NCBI GenBank assembly: GCA_020025635.1
Contig: JAHHRU010000003.1
Coordinates: forward strand, 83,219-147,218
Source: Allofournierella sp.
GTDB taxonomy: Bacteria > Bacillota > Clostridia > Oscillospirales > Ruminococcaceae
Direction of reading: 5' to 3'
Length of the DNA: 64,000 bases
Below, one piece after another: positions 16,277 through 24,809 of the stretch. The stretch's first letter is position 1. Every line of letters begins with the position of its first letter. The translations under genes were made by a program, and so were the position numbers. The notes under the pieces are model-generated. The model saw nothing but the letters and a program-made list of their open reading frames with translations, was not told where the DNA came from and ran no database searches.

Positions 16277-17014
16277 ATGATCGAAATCAAAAACCTGAGC
16301 AAAATCTACAAGGAAAAATCCGGGCGGGTGGTGGCCCTTACCGATGCCAGCACCCAGATCCAGGATGGCGATATCTTTGGCATCATCGGCATGAGCGGGG
16401 CCGGCAAATCCACCCTTCTGCGCTGCCTCTGCCTTTTGGAAAAGCCCTCCGCCGGGCAGATTTTGCTGGACGGCCGGGACCTTGCCTCTCTTTCCGGCAA
16501 GGAGCTGCGCATGGCACGCCGGCAGATGGGTGTGGTCTTTCAGGGCTACAATCTGCTGATGCAGAAAACCGTTTTCGAAAACATTGCGTTTCCCCTGAAG
16601 CTGGAAAAATACGACCGGGAAAAGGTAAACGCCCGTGTATCGGAGCTTTTGGAGCTGGTGGGCCTTTCCGACCGAGCCGACAGCTACCCCAGCCAGCTTT
16701 CCGGCGGGCAGAAGCAGCGGGTGGCGCTGGCCCGTGCCCTTGCCACCCAGCCCAAATACCTGCTTTGCGATGAGCCCACCAGCGCGCTGGACCCGCTCAC
16801 CACCCAGAGCGTGCTGAACCTCTTGCAGGACATCAGCCAAAAGCTGGGGGTCACCGTCATCATCATCACCCATGAGCTTTCGGTGGTGCGTACCATCTGC
16901 AACCGGATGGTTGTGATTGACAACGGCCGCTTTGTGGAGCAGGGCACGGTGGCCGAGATCTTCCACGCCCCCCAAAGCACCATTGCACAACAGCTGATTG
17001 GAAAGGAGGCCTGA
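16277..17014 (+). CDS. metN: Methionine ABC transporter ATPase MetN
   Basis: ATPase of the D/L-methionine importer. 245 residues: Walker [11 protein letters not shown]-loop [11 protein letters not shown], signature LSGGQKQR, Walker B LLCDEP, switch histidine in ITHE. Family MetN proteins are usually about 340 residues, with a C-terminal NIL/ACT-like domain that binds methionine and shuts the transporter (transinhibition). That domain is absent here, so feedback would have to come from the T-box. A GGAG lies 12 nt before the ATG. Six nt separate it from metI. Confidence 0.93.
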   Translation: MIEIKNLSKIYKEKSGRVVALTDASTQIQDGDIFGIIGMSGAGKSTLLRCLCLLEKPSAGQILLDGRDLASLSGKELRMARRQMGVVFQGYNLLMQKTVFENIAFPLKLEKYDREKVNARVSELLELVGLSDRADSYPSQLSGGQKQRVALARALATQPKYLLCDEPTSALDPLTTQSVLNLLQDISQKLGVTVIIITHELSVVRTICNRMVVIDNGRFVEQGTVAEIFHAPQSTIAQQLIGKEA

Positions 17015-17019
17015 TCCCC

Positions 17020-17697
17020 ATGCAGGCAGTTTTTGAATTTTTCTCCCAGAACGGCAGCCTTCTTTGGGAGGGCACATTGGAAACTTTATACATGACCCTG
17101 GTCCCCACCCTGTTTGGCTATGCGCTGGGCCTTCCCATGGGCGTTCTGCTCACCATCACAAAGGAAGGCGGCATCGCCTGCGCCCCCCGCTTTCATGCGG
17201 TGTTCGGCTGGCTTGTCAACATCCTGCGCAGCCTGCCCTTCATTATTTTGATGATCTTCATCATCCCGCTCACCCGCCTGATCGCCGGCACCTCCATTGG
17301 CGCCACCGCCGCCTGCGTGCCGCTCACCATTGCGGCCGCCCCCTTCATTGCCCGCATGGTGGAGCAAAGCCTGGAAGAGATCGATGCCGGTGTGGTGGAA
17401 GCCGCCAAGTGCATGGGAGCCACCAACTTGCAGATCATCACCCGGGTGCTGCTGGTGGAAAGTGTTCCCAGCCTGCTGCGGGGCCTTTCCATTTCCACCA
17501 TCACCCTTTTGGGCTACACCGCCATCACCGGTGCGGTGGGTGCCGGCGGCCTTGGAAACATTGCGTTCCGGTTCGGCTTCCAGCGCTATCAGGATGACGT
17601 GATGTATGTTACTGTGGCCCTTCTCATTTTGCTGGTCTGTGTGGTGCAGGCAGTTTTCAACCGGTTTGCCAAAAAGGCAGACAAACGAAGCCGTTAA
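17020..17697 (+). CDS. metI: Methionine ABC transporter permease MetI
   Basis: A 225-residue permease with five helices, normal for MetI. Typical segments are the N-terminal [42 protein letters not shown], and the docking loop [28 protein letters not shown] lies in the end of metN. After its stop, a GC-rich hairpin (CCGGCC/GGCCGG, near 17711-17726) precedes metQ and may stabilise or partly segment the transcript. Confidence 0.95.
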   Translation: MQAVFEFFSQNGSLLWEGTLETLYMTLVPTLFGYALGLPMGVLLTITKEGGIACAPRFHAVFGWLVNILRSLPFIILMIFIIPLTRLIAGTSIGATAACVPLTIAAAPFIARMVEQSLEEIDAGVVEAAKCMGATNLQIITRVLLVESVPSLLRGLSISTITLLGYTAITGAVGAGGLGNIAFRFGFQRYQDDVMYVTVALLILLVCVVQAVFNRFAKKADKRSR

Positions 17698-17767
17698 GTC
17701 CTAGAGGGGCCGGCCTTGGGCCGGAAATGGGATTTACGATATACAACAGAAAAAAGGAGTTTTTACC

Positions 17768-18592
17768 ATGAAAAAAATCGCTGCACTTATTTTGGCGCTC
17801 ACCCTGGCCCTGGGCCTTGCAGGCTGCGGCCAGACCCAGCTCTCCATCGGCATTCCCGCCGATGCCACCAACGGTGCCCGCGCACTGCTGCTTTTGCAGG
17901 ATCTGGGCATCCTGACCCTGAAAGAGGGCGCTGACCTTTCCGCCACCGAAAAGGACATTGCCGAAAATCCCCACAATGTGAAGATCGTTCCCATGGAAGC
18001 CGCTCAGCTTCCGGTGAGCCTTTCGGACCTGGACTTTGCGGTGATCAACGGCAACTATGCCAACGGTGCAGGCATCGGCGACACCCTGCTGGTAGCGGAG
18101 GATGCGCAGAGCGTGGCTGCCTCTGCCTACGGCAATGTGCTGGCCGTAAAAGCCGGCCGGGAAGAGGAGCCTGCCATTCAGGCCCTGACCGCAGCCCTGC
18201 TCAGTGAAGCCGTTCAAAACGCCATTGAAACCAGCTACAACGGTGTGGTCATGCCCATGGGCGCCCAGGATCGGGAGATCCCCACTCTGGAAACTCCGGT
18301 CACCCTGAAGGTCGGCGCTTCCCCCAGCCCCCATGCTGAGATCCTGGAAAGTGTCAAAGCCGCTCTGGCTGAACACAATGTCAATTTGGAGATCGTGGAA
18401 TTCGATGACTATGTGATGCCCAACCTGAGCGTGGAGGACGGCAGCCTGGATGCCAACTACTTCCAGCATCAGCCCTATCTGGACGACTTCAACGCCCAGC
18501 AGAACACCCACATCGTGTCGGTGGGCACCATCCACTATGAGCCCATGGGCGTTTATCCCGGCAAGACCAAGAGCCTGGACGTATTCAACTGA
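17768..18592 (+). CDS. metQ: Circularly permuted methionine-binding lipoprotein MetQ
   Basis: Methionine-binding lipoprotein for MetNI; 274 residues, the normal MetQ/NlpA length. Lipobox LAGC with the cysteine at residue 20. The order of the two halves is swapped. Residues 24-165 correspond to the normal second half (IPADATNGARALLLLQDLGI; ENPHNVKIVPMEAAQLP; DFAVINGNYA; SYNGVVMP). A linker (about 166-177) follows. Residues 178-274 are the normal first half (VTLKVGASPSPHAEILE; IVEFDDYVMPNL; DANYFQHQPYL; HYEPMGVYPGKTKSLD). In ordinary MetQ 'KSLDDL' runs straight into the 'IPNDATN' segment; here those points are the C- and N-termini. The natural termini lie in the same lobe, so the fold should be kept. 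Confidence 0.93.
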   Translation: MKKIAALILALTLALGLAGCGQTQLSIGIPADATNGARALLLLQDLGILTLKEGADLSATEKDIAENPHNVKIVPMEAAQLPVSLSDLDFAVINGNYANGAGIGDTLLVAEDAQSVAASAYGNVLAVKAGREEEPAIQALTAALLSEAVQNAIETSYNGVVMPMGAQDREIPTLETPVTLKVGASPSPHAEILESVKAALAEHNVNLEIVEFDDYVMPNLSVEDGSLDANYFQHQPYLDDFNAQQNTHIVSVGTIHYEPMGVYPGKTKSLDVFN

Positions 18593-18616
18593 TTTTTGAG
18601 AAAGGCGATGCAGTTC

Positions 18617-19183
18617 ATGCGGCACAAAGGCACAGTGGAGCTTTCCTCTGACCGCCTGCTCCTCAGACGGCTCACATTGCAGGATGTCCCCGCAATGTAC
18701 CGCAACTGGGCAGGTGATCCCCAGGTCACCCGTTTTCTGACCTGGACTGCTGATACATACGTATCACAGGCAGAGGACATTTTGCGAATTTGGAGCAGGC
18801 AGTATCGTGAAGCCGACTTTTATCAGTGGGCCATTGTGCCCAAGGAGCTGGGCGAGCCCATTGGAACGATTTCCGTTGTGCGGCTGGACGAGACTACCGA
18901 TACCGCCGAATTGGGCTACTGCATCGGAAGAAAATGGTGGCATCAAGGCTACACCAGTGAAGCCCTGAAAGCGGTGATGCCCTTTCTTTTCCGGGAAGTT
19001 CAAATCAATCGGCTCGAGGCTAAGCACGATACAAACAACCCTCATTCCGGCGCTGTTATGAAAAAATGCGGCATGCGTTTTGAAGGGGTCCTGCGCAGCG
19101 CATGCCGAAACAATCAGGGCATCGTGGATGCGGCTGTTTACAGTATGCTTTCCTCAGAATACAAAAACGATGCTGCCCGCTGA
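18617..19183 (+). CDS. GNAT-family N-acetyltransferase (RimJ/RimL-like)
   Basis: A 188-residue acetyltransferase using acetyl-CoA. It starts with the usual SSDRLLLRRLTLQD strand, has the acetyl-CoA loop GYCIGRKWWHQGYTSEALKAV and the late NPHSGAVMKKCGMRFEG block of the RimJ/RimL branch, which acetylates ribosomal protein N-termini or small molecules. ATG 18617 is spaced properly from GAAAGG; ATG 18608 is too close. It is 24 nt downstream of metQ and may be cotranscribed. Substrate unknown. Confidence 0.88.
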   Translation: MRHKGTVELSSDRLLLRRLTLQDVPAMYRNWAGDPQVTRFLTWTADTYVSQAEDILRIWSRQYREADFYQWAIVPKELGEPIGTISVVRLDETTDTAELGYCIGRKWWHQGYTSEALKAVMPFLFREVQINRLEAKHDTNNPHSGAVMKKCGMRFEGVLRSACRNNQGIVDAAVYSMLSSEYKNDAAR

Positions 19184-19252
19184 ATGTGAGTCTGCACTGC
19201 TTTTGGTATCAGGTGCTCTCCGTGCAGGCCAGCCGGACCTCGGATGCTTTAT

Positions 19253-19281
19253 TTGACAACCGCCCCCGCCCCTTTTATAAT
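19253..19281 (+). promoter_or_regulatory. Consensus sigma-A promoter of hflX
   Basis: TTGACA (19253-19258), 17 nt of C-rich spacer, TATAAT (19276-19281): both hexamers perfect. Confidence 0.85.
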
Positions 19282-19331
19282 AAAGAGAACTTGTTATTGA
19301 ATTTTTTCCAAAACGCAAAGTGAGGGCAGTT

Positions 19332-20588
19332 ATGAACGAAAACATCATCAGCAAAGAGCAGGTAAACACCCTGCTGCTGGGGCTTGATCTGGGCCTTTTT
19401 GACCCCGAGCGCAGTATGGACGAGCTGGAAGCCCTGTGCGAAGCCAATGGCCTGTGCCCGCAGGCCCGCATTGTACAGCGCCGCGCCGCGCCCGAGGCCG
19501 GAACAGTGCTGGGCGAAGGCAAGCTGGCCGAAGCCCGGCTGTACTGCCAGAACCTGGATGTGGAGCTGGCCGTTTTTGACGGCGAGCTTTCCGGCAGCCA
19601 GATCCGCAACATTTCGGATTATCTGGGTGTGGAGGTCATCGACCGCACCATGCTCATCCTGGAGATCTTCCGCAGCCGTGCCGTTACCAGCGAGGGCAAG
19701 CTGCAAACCGAGCTTGCTCTGCTGCGCTATCGGCTGCCCCGCCTTTCCGGCATGGGTCTTTCGCTCAGCCGTCAGGGCGGCGGCGGAGGCGGCGGGGCCG
19801 GTGCCCGCCGTGGTGCCGGTGAAAGCCAGCTGGAATACGACCGCCGCCATGTGCGCCGCCGCATCGACCTTTTGGCCGAAAAGCTGGCCGAACTGGAAAA
19901 GCGCCGCGGGGAGACCCGCCGTGCACGCCAGAAGGCCGGCACCCCGGTCATCAGCCTGGTGGGATACACCAACGTGGGCAAGTCCAGCCTTTTGAACGCC
20001 CTCTGCGGCGCGGACGCCATGGAGGCCGATATGCTGTTTGCCACCCTGGACCCCACCGCCCGAAAGCTCATCCTTCCCAGCGGCCTTCCGGTCATTTTGG
20101 TGGATACGGTGGGCTTTGTGAGCCGGCTGCCCCATAAGCTGGTGGAGGCCTTCAAAAGCACCTTGGAGGAAGCCGCTTTTTCGGATGTGATCGTAAAGGT
20201 TGCCGATGCCGCCGATGACGAGCGGGAAAATCAGCTGGAAGTCACCGATCAGGTCCTTTCCGAGCTGGACTGCGGCGACATTCCTCAGCTGACCGTTTAC
20301 AACAAATGTGACCAGGCCGGGGCTGTGTCCTTCCAGCCGGGTGTGCTTCTGACCAGCGCCAAAACCGGCCGGGGCCTGCCTGAGCTTCTGGCTGCGCTGG
20401 ACAAGGCCCTGGAAAACCGGATGCGCCCGGTAAAAATGCTTCTGCCCTATGACAAGCTTTCCCTTGCCGAGCCCATGCGCCGCCGGGGCAGCGTTTCGGT
20501 GGAAGAATACCGCCAGGAGGGTGTCTATTTTGAGGGCATTGTGAAAAACGATGACCTGCACCTGTATCTTCCTTATATGGAACCTTAA
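19332..20588 (+). CDS. hflX: GTPase HflX
   Basis: Ribosome-associated GTPase that splits stalled 70S/100S ribosomes. About 418 residues. The N-terminal HflX domain (GEGKLAEARLYCQNLDVELAVFDGELS) is followed by the glycine-rich linker with seven Gly and GAGESQLEYDRRHV. The G domain has G1 GYTNVGKSSLL, G3 DTVGF and G4 NKCD. ATG 19332 is preceded closely by GAGGG; a GTG at 19320 is in frame but has no site. Monocistronic: own promoter upstream and terminator downstream. Confidence 0.97.
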   Translation: MNENIISKEQVNTLLLGLDLGLFDPERSMDELEALCEANGLCPQARIVQRRAAPEAGTVLGEGKLAEARLYCQNLDVELAVFDGELSGSQIRNISDYLGVEVIDRTMLILEIFRSRAVTSEGKLQTELALLRYRLPRLSGMGLSLSRQGGGGGGGAGARRGAGESQLEYDRRHVRRRIDLLAEKLAELEKRRGETRRARQKAGTPVISLVGYTNVGKSSLLNALCGADAMEADMLFATLDPTARKLILPSGLPVILVDTVGFVSRLPHKLVEAFKSTLEEAAFSDVIVKVADAADDERENQLEVTDQVLSELDCGDIPQLTVYNKCDQAGAVSFQPGVLLTSAKTGRGLPELLAALDKALENRMRPVKMLLPYDKLSLAEPMRRRGSVSVEEYRQEGVYFEGIVKNDDLHLYLPYMEP

Positions 20589-20600
20589 AAAAGGACAACA

Positions 20601-20629
20601 AAAAAGCCCGCTGTATGGCGGGCTTTTTT
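20601..20629 (+). terminator. Terminator of hflX
   Basis: Arms AAAAAGCCCGC and GCGGGCTTTTTT around TGTATG, 12 nt after the hflX stop. Confidence 0.88.
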
Positions 20630-20913
20630 GTATAGAGGGGTGGGAAAGTATAAATATTTGAGAAATTGCAAAAACTTTGTGCGGGCCTTGCCGGCCCTGC
20701 ATATCATAGTATACGGATTTTTCTTAATATGTCAAACTGTTTTCTTCCAAAAAACTTTATTTTTGTTCTTTACTTTTCATAAATAACTTTATATAATAAA
20801 AAATAGCTTTTTATTTCAAGCCTCAATTTTGTTTTATATCCCCGCTTTCCGGTTTGACTTAATAAAAGCAAGTATTTCACTTTATTTTCATATGCAGAGA
20901 GGAGGTATTTCTT
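20630..20913 (+). promoter_or_regulatory. AT-rich intergenic region with the lrp-type gene promoter
   Basis: Contains TTTACT (20769-20774), 17 nt, TATAAT (20792-20797), giving a leader of about 110 nt to the TTG start of the regulator. The region is strikingly AT-rich against the GC-rich genome and has several T/A tracts, as often seen where Lrp-like proteins bind. No gene seen. Confidence 0.65.
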
Positions 20914-21345
20914 TTGGATGAATTAGACAGAAAAATCCTGGAACTTTTGCTTACAAATGCCCGGATGCCGGTGAAAGACATTGCGAACAAGATCTCCCTT
21001 ACCAGCCCTGCGGTAAGCAGCCGCATCCGCCGCATGGAAAAAGAGGGCCTGATCGGCGGCTACACCGTACAGATCCGTCTGCCGGAATCCGAAAATCAGG
21101 TGAACGCGCTCATCAGCGTTTCCATACAGCCCGACCAGCGCAGCTCCTTTTTGCAGCTGCTGGGCCGCCACCCCGAGGTGGTGCAGTGCTTCCATGTGAC
21201 CGGCAGCCACAGCTACATTGCCAAGGTGCGCTGTGACAGCATGCAGTCGCTGGAACACCTGATCACCAGCTTTCAGCTTTTGGGCCCTACCAGCACACAG
21301 ATCATTCTTTCCACTGTTGTGGATCGGAATGTTCCGCATTTCTGA
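20914..21345 (+). CDS. Lrp/AsnC-family transcriptional regulator
   Basis: A 143-residue regulator. N-terminal winged helix (DELDRKILELLLTNARMPVK, TSPAVSSRIRRMEKEGLIGG) and C-terminal RAM/effector-binding domain (VSIQPDQRSSFLQLLGRHPE, HVTGSHSYIAKVRCDSMQSLEHLI). TTG start with GAGGAGG about 9 nt upstream. It likely senses an amino acid; the target could be itself or the lipoprotein gene that follows. Confidence 0.93.
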   Translation: MDELDRKILELLLTNARMPVKDIANKISLTSPAVSSRIRRMEKEGLIGGYTVQIRLPESENQVNALISVSIQPDQRSSFLQLLGRHPEVVQCFHVTGSHSYIAKVRCDSMQSLEHLITSFQLLGPTSTQIILSTVVDRNVPHF

Positions 21346-21409
21346 TGCAATAAACCGGCCTTCCGATTCGTATCTCTTATAACAAAACATTCAAAGGAGT
21401 AGGTTTGCT

Positions 21410-21967
21410 ATGACAAAACGCATTGTATCTGTTATCCTGTCCCTCTGCCTGGGCCTTGCCCTGGCCGGCTGCGGCGGGGCCGCTTCCCAGCCCTCCGGCC
21501 CCCGTGATTATGCCGCCATCCTGAGCGGTGCCCGGGATGCCGACACCAACAGCGAGACCGTGATCTTCACCTATAAGGATGAAGCCGAAAAAGAATGGGG
21601 CGCTCAGGGCGCCTATGCCGGTGATCTGGATGCGGACAGCATGGAGGATCAGGCCGAGGCCAGCCTGATGATGCTGGGCCTGGATGAGGATGACATCACC
21701 GAGGCCGCCTTCAGCGTGAGCCTGATGAACGTGCAGTCCTACGGGGTGGCCATCGTGAAGCCTGCCGAGGGCAAAACCGAAGCCGTTAAGGAAGGTCTTT
21801 CCGGCTTCATCGAAGCCCAGAAGGCCGCCCAGCAGAACTACCTGGCCGATCAGTACGAGATCGCCAAGGCCGCAAAGCTGGAAGTAATGAAAAGCGGCGA
21901 AGTGGTGCTGGTCATGTGCAAAGGCCAGGACAACGTCCTTTCCGCCATCAAAGCAGCGCTGAAATAA
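21410..21967 (+). CDS. DUF4358-type lipoprotein
   Basis: A 185-residue lipoprotein: signal peptide MTKRIVSVILSLCLGLALAGC, cysteine at 21. The mature part resembles the DUF4358 family of clostridial lipoproteins (short N-terminal 'DYAAIL' helix, LMNVQSYGVAIVKPAEGK strand-turn, a long helix EALSGF-like FIEAQKAAQQNYLADQY, and the closing EVVLVMCKGQ strand). Function unknown. Strong AAAGGAG site. 64 nt after the Lrp gene; closed by a terminator. Confidence 0.75.
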   Translation: MTKRIVSVILSLCLGLALAGCGGAASQPSGPRDYAAILSGARDADTNSETVIFTYKDEAEKEWGAQGAYAGDLDADSMEDQAEASLMMLGLDEDDITEAAFSVSLMNVQSYGVAIVKPAEGKTEAVKEGLSGFIEAQKAAQQNYLADQYEIAKAAKLEVMKSGEVVLVMCKGQDNVLSAIKAALK

Positions 21968-21975
21968 AGTTTTCC

Positions 21976-22018
21976 GGTCCGGGGCCCTTTCGTCTGGTTG
22001 CCCCGGGCCGCTTTTTTT
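21976..22018 (+). terminator. Terminator after the DUF4358 lipoprotein gene
   Basis: GC-rich stem GGTCCGGGG / CCCCGGGCC with an intervening loop and seven Ts. Confidence 0.8.
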
Positions 22019-22090
22019 GGTATACTGGTACACAGGCGGCATTTGATTTTTCATCTGTCTGCACATTTCATACAGAAAGGCGGCGTGCCC

Positions 22091-23080
22091 ATGAAAGCCA
22101 CCGTTGTTATCCCCAATCTGAACGGTGCCGGCTGGCTGAGAGATTCCATCGAATCGGTCTACGCCCAGACCATCCAGGATTTTGAGCTGATCGTGATTGA
22201 CAACGCCTCCACCGACGAGAGCCTGGAAATCGCCCGCAGCTACGTTGGCAGAGAAAACTATACGCTGATCGAAAACGACCGGAACACCGGTTTTTCTTAT
22301 GCGGTCAATCAGGGCATCCGGCTTGCGAAGGGCGAATATGTGGCCCTTTTCAACAACGATGCCTTTGCCGAGCCCGATTGGCTGGAAAACCTCATTGCGG
22401 CGGCAGAAAAGGACCCCCGCATCTTTGCGGTGAGCAGCCTAATGATCCGCCATTATGAGCGGGATCTGGCCGATGACGCCGGCGATTATGTGACCATTCT
22501 GGGCTTTGCCTGCAAGCGGGGGGACGGCATGAAGGCAAACCGCTACCAAAAGCCCGGCAGGGTATTTTCTGCCTGCGGCGGCGCTGCCCTTTACCGCAAA
22601 AGCATTCTGGATGAAATCGGTCTGTTTGACGAAAACTTCTTTGCCTATTATGAAGATGTGGACATCAGCTGGCGGGCAAATTCCCTTGGCTACAAAAATG
22701 TTTACTGCCCCGCTGCCCGCTGCTATCACATCTGCGGCGCCACCACCGGCGCTGTGCGCTACAACCCCTTCAAAAGCATCCAGAGCGGCCGCAACAGCAT
22801 TCTGCTGCCCTACAAAAACATGCCCATCCTCATGTTCATCCTGAACCTGCCCTTCCTGGTGCTGGGTTATCTGATGAAGGCAGTGATGTTCCGCCTGCGC
22901 GGCTTCGGCCCCGCCTACGGCCAGGGCTTCAGGGAAGCGCTGAAGGTAATGGGCAGGCTGGAAAAGCCCAAATTCCGTTTCAGGAACCTTCCCAACTACA
23001 TCCTCATTGAGCTTTGGCTTTTTGTGGATACCTTCCGCTATTTTATTTATCGGCTCCAGCGCGCTTTGAAGATCACCTGA
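22091..23080 (+). CDS. Glycosyltransferase family 2 (rhamnosyltransferase-like), membrane-anchored
   Basis: A 329-residue glycosyltransferase. The GT-A fold start is clear: MKATVVIPNLNGAGWLRDSI, then IVIDNASTDES, NTGFSYAVNQGI and the metal-binding region LFNNDAF. The acceptor-side block GLFDENFFAYYEDVDISWR is typical of WcaA/rhamnosyltransferase-type GT2 enzymes. One or two hydrophobic segments near residues 245-275 (MPILMFILNLPFLVLGYLM) suggest membrane association. ATG 22091 follows GAAAGGCGG. It likely builds a cell-surface polysaccharide, but stands alone here. Confidence 0.92.
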   Translation: MKATVVIPNLNGAGWLRDSIESVYAQTIQDFELIVIDNASTDESLEIARSYVGRENYTLIENDRNTGFSYAVNQGIRLAKGEYVALFNNDAFAEPDWLENLIAAAEKDPRIFAVSSLMIRHYERDLADDAGDYVTILGFACKRGDGMKANRYQKPGRVFSACGGAALYRKSILDEIGLFDENFFAYYEDVDISWRANSLGYKNVYCPAARCYHICGATTGAVRYNPFKSIQSGRNSILLPYKNMPILMFILNLPFLVLGYLMKAVMFRLRGFGPAYGQGFREALKVMGRLEKPKFRFRNLPNYILIELWLFVDTFRYFIYRLQRALKIT

Positions 23081-23124
23081 TCTTCCCCCGGATGCCCCAT
23101 TTCAAAAGGAGGCAGGCCTTCAAC

Positions 23125-23715
23125 ATGGCTTCTCGCAGGCAGGAACAAAAGGAACACAAAAAGCAGGGGCTTCTGCAAGCCGCCAGCGATCTTTTTTTCG
23201 AAAAAGGGGTAAGCAAAACCTCCATCGACAACATCGTGGAGCGGGCCCAGGTGGCAAAGGGCACCTTTTACCTTTATTTTCGTGACAAGGCCGAGCTTCA
23301 GCAGGCGCTGATCTTAAAGATCACCACCCAGGTTTTAAACGAAGCCTACAATGCGGCTGCGCCCTCGGCGACTGGCGATTTTACCGAAGATCTGATTTCT
23401 TTCATCGACTATATCATTGAGCATTTCAAGCGGGACAAGCACTCGTTAAAGCTGATCGAACGCAATTTTTCCTGGCCGATGGTGGCAAAAGAGCTTTATG
23501 AAGGCCGGGACCCCTTGTGGCAAAAGCTGCTCACTGTTTTGAAAAACAGCCCGCCGGCCGCCGGCCGCAGCGACGATGAATTGTTCAAGCGGGTATTCGT
23601 GATCCTGGAAATGTGCGGCTCTGTGTGCTACTCTTCCATCATTGAGGAAAAGCCGGACACCATCGACAATATGAAGCCGGTGCTTTATGACATCATCCGC
23701 AAAAGCCTTGGCTGA
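23125..23715 (+). CDS. TetR/AcrR-family transcriptional regulator
   Basis: A 196-residue repressor with the TetR helix-turn-helix at the N-terminus (AASDLFFEKGVSKTSIDNIV, AKGTFYLYFRDKAELQQAL). The ligand-binding domain is not recognisable. ATG 23125 has AAAAGGAGG upstream at 11 nt. 44 nt after the glycosyltransferase gene, so the two may be cotranscribed. Confidence 0.92.
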   Translation: MASRRQEQKEHKKQGLLQAASDLFFEKGVSKTSIDNIVERAQVAKGTFYLYFRDKAELQQALILKITTQVLNEAYNAAAPSATGDFTEDLISFIDYIIEHFKRDKHSLKLIERNFSWPMVAKELYEGRDPLWQKLLTVLKNSPPAAGRSDDELFKRVFVILEMCGSVCYSSIIEEKPDTIDNMKPVLYDIIRKSLG

Positions 23716-23726
23716 CAAAAAACAAA

Positions 23727-23778
23727 AACCGCTCTGCATCTGCCTTCAAACGGCAAATTGCAGAGCGGTTCCTTTTTT
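23727..23778. terminator. Terminator between convergent tetR and exonuclease genes
   Basis: Perfect 12-bp arms AACCGCTCTGCA / TGCAGAGCGGTT with a 20-nt loop; T run on the plus strand and A-rich flank that serves the minus strand. Confidence 0.8.
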
Positions 23779-23780
23779 AT

Positions 23781-24776
23781 TCAGCGTCCGGCATTTTTTA
23801 CCCGGAGCATCGCTTCCGCGGCTTCTCTTTCCCGCTTGCGGCGGGTACGTTCCAGTGCGGCCTTCTTTTCTTTTTTCCACTTGGCCGAAAGCTCCACATT
23901 GGCGGTTTCCACAGCCCGGGCGAAGGTGTAGTGCAGGCCGTCCGACCGGCTTCGGCGCAGCCAGATGAGCTGCTGGCCGTGCTGGGGGCAGACCCCCATG
24001 CTGTACATGCAGTTGTTGCCCCGGCGCAGCCACACATTATCGGCATCCAGCTCCAGCGGCTTTTTGCATTCCAGGCACACAGCGCCCCGCAGCTCCGGGT
24101 CGGTCAGCCAGCTTTCGCCGTCCACGTATCCGGCCCAGCTTTTGAAATCCTGCCGTACCCGGTCCTTTGGGCAGAGCAGCTCATGCAGCATCCCGGCTTC
24201 ATCCGGATAATCGGCAAGGCCCTTCGCAATGTCGATGAACTGGCAGACCTTGGCGGTGTAGACCGCATCGGCCAGCGCATCGTGGAAGGCCTCGTCCTTG
24301 GGGATGCCCAGACGCTCCACCACATTTTCCAGCATCATGCTCTCCCCTTCGCCCCGGGGCTTCTGGGAGGTGTAGACCCGCTGCATATCATACCAGCAGC
24401 GGGGCCAGCTTTCATCCAGGCCGTTCAGCACCAGGTTCTGCTTGAGCACCGGCACATCGTCCAGGCCCCATTCACCCAAAGCGGCATCCGGGCCGCACCA
24501 GTCCCGGAACTTTTCCAGGCCCTCGGCAATGGGCAGGCCCCGGTTGATCTCCTCCTGGGTCAGGCCGGTCACCTTGGCCACATGATGATGCAGCTTGCGG
24601 AAAATGCGGGGCTTCAGGGTCACCCGAAAGGTGTCCCTGATCTCCTGCCCCTCCATTTTTACCGCACCGATCTGAATGATCTCGCCCCGAAGGGTCTGTT
24701 CGGTGTCTTTATAGCGGAAGGTCTTGGGCTGGTAGCCCATGTTCCATTCCATATCAAAAATAATCAGCTGTGCCAT
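23781..24776 (-). CDS. DEDD-type 3'-5' exonuclease (RNase T/DnaQ-like)
   Basis: A 331-residue protein. The exonuclease fold occupies about the first 190 residues: Exo I IIFDMEWN (D-x-E), Exo II region around EWGLDDVPVLKQNL, and Exo III HDALADAVYTA with the H-x4-D pattern of DEDDh enzymes. The C-terminal part holds a CxxC pair (VCLECKKPLELD and a later C) and a basic tail KKALERTRRKREREAAEAM, likely for nucleic-acid binding. ATG 24776 is behind GGGGGAAC; an upstream in-frame ATG adds 11 residues without a site. Confidence 0.88.
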   Translation of the reverse strand: MAQLIIFDMEWNMGYQPKTFRYKDTEQTLRGEIIQIGAVKMEGQEIRDTFRVTLKPRIFRKLHHHVAKVTGLTQEEINRGLPIAEGLEKFRDWCGPDAALGEWGLDDVPVLKQNLVLNGLDESWPRCWYDMQRVYTSQKPRGEGESMMLENVVERLGIPKDEAFHDALADAVYTAKVCQFIDIAKGLADYPDEAGMLHELLCPKDRVRQDFKSWAGYVDGESWLTDPELRGAVCLECKKPLELDADNVWLRRGNNCMYSMGVCPQHGQQLIWLRRSRSDGLHYTFARAVETANVELSAKWKKEKKAALERTRRKREREAAEAMLRVKNAGR

Positions 24777-24809
24777 TTGTTCCCCCTGTTTGTACCGCTG
24801 TTTATTCAC

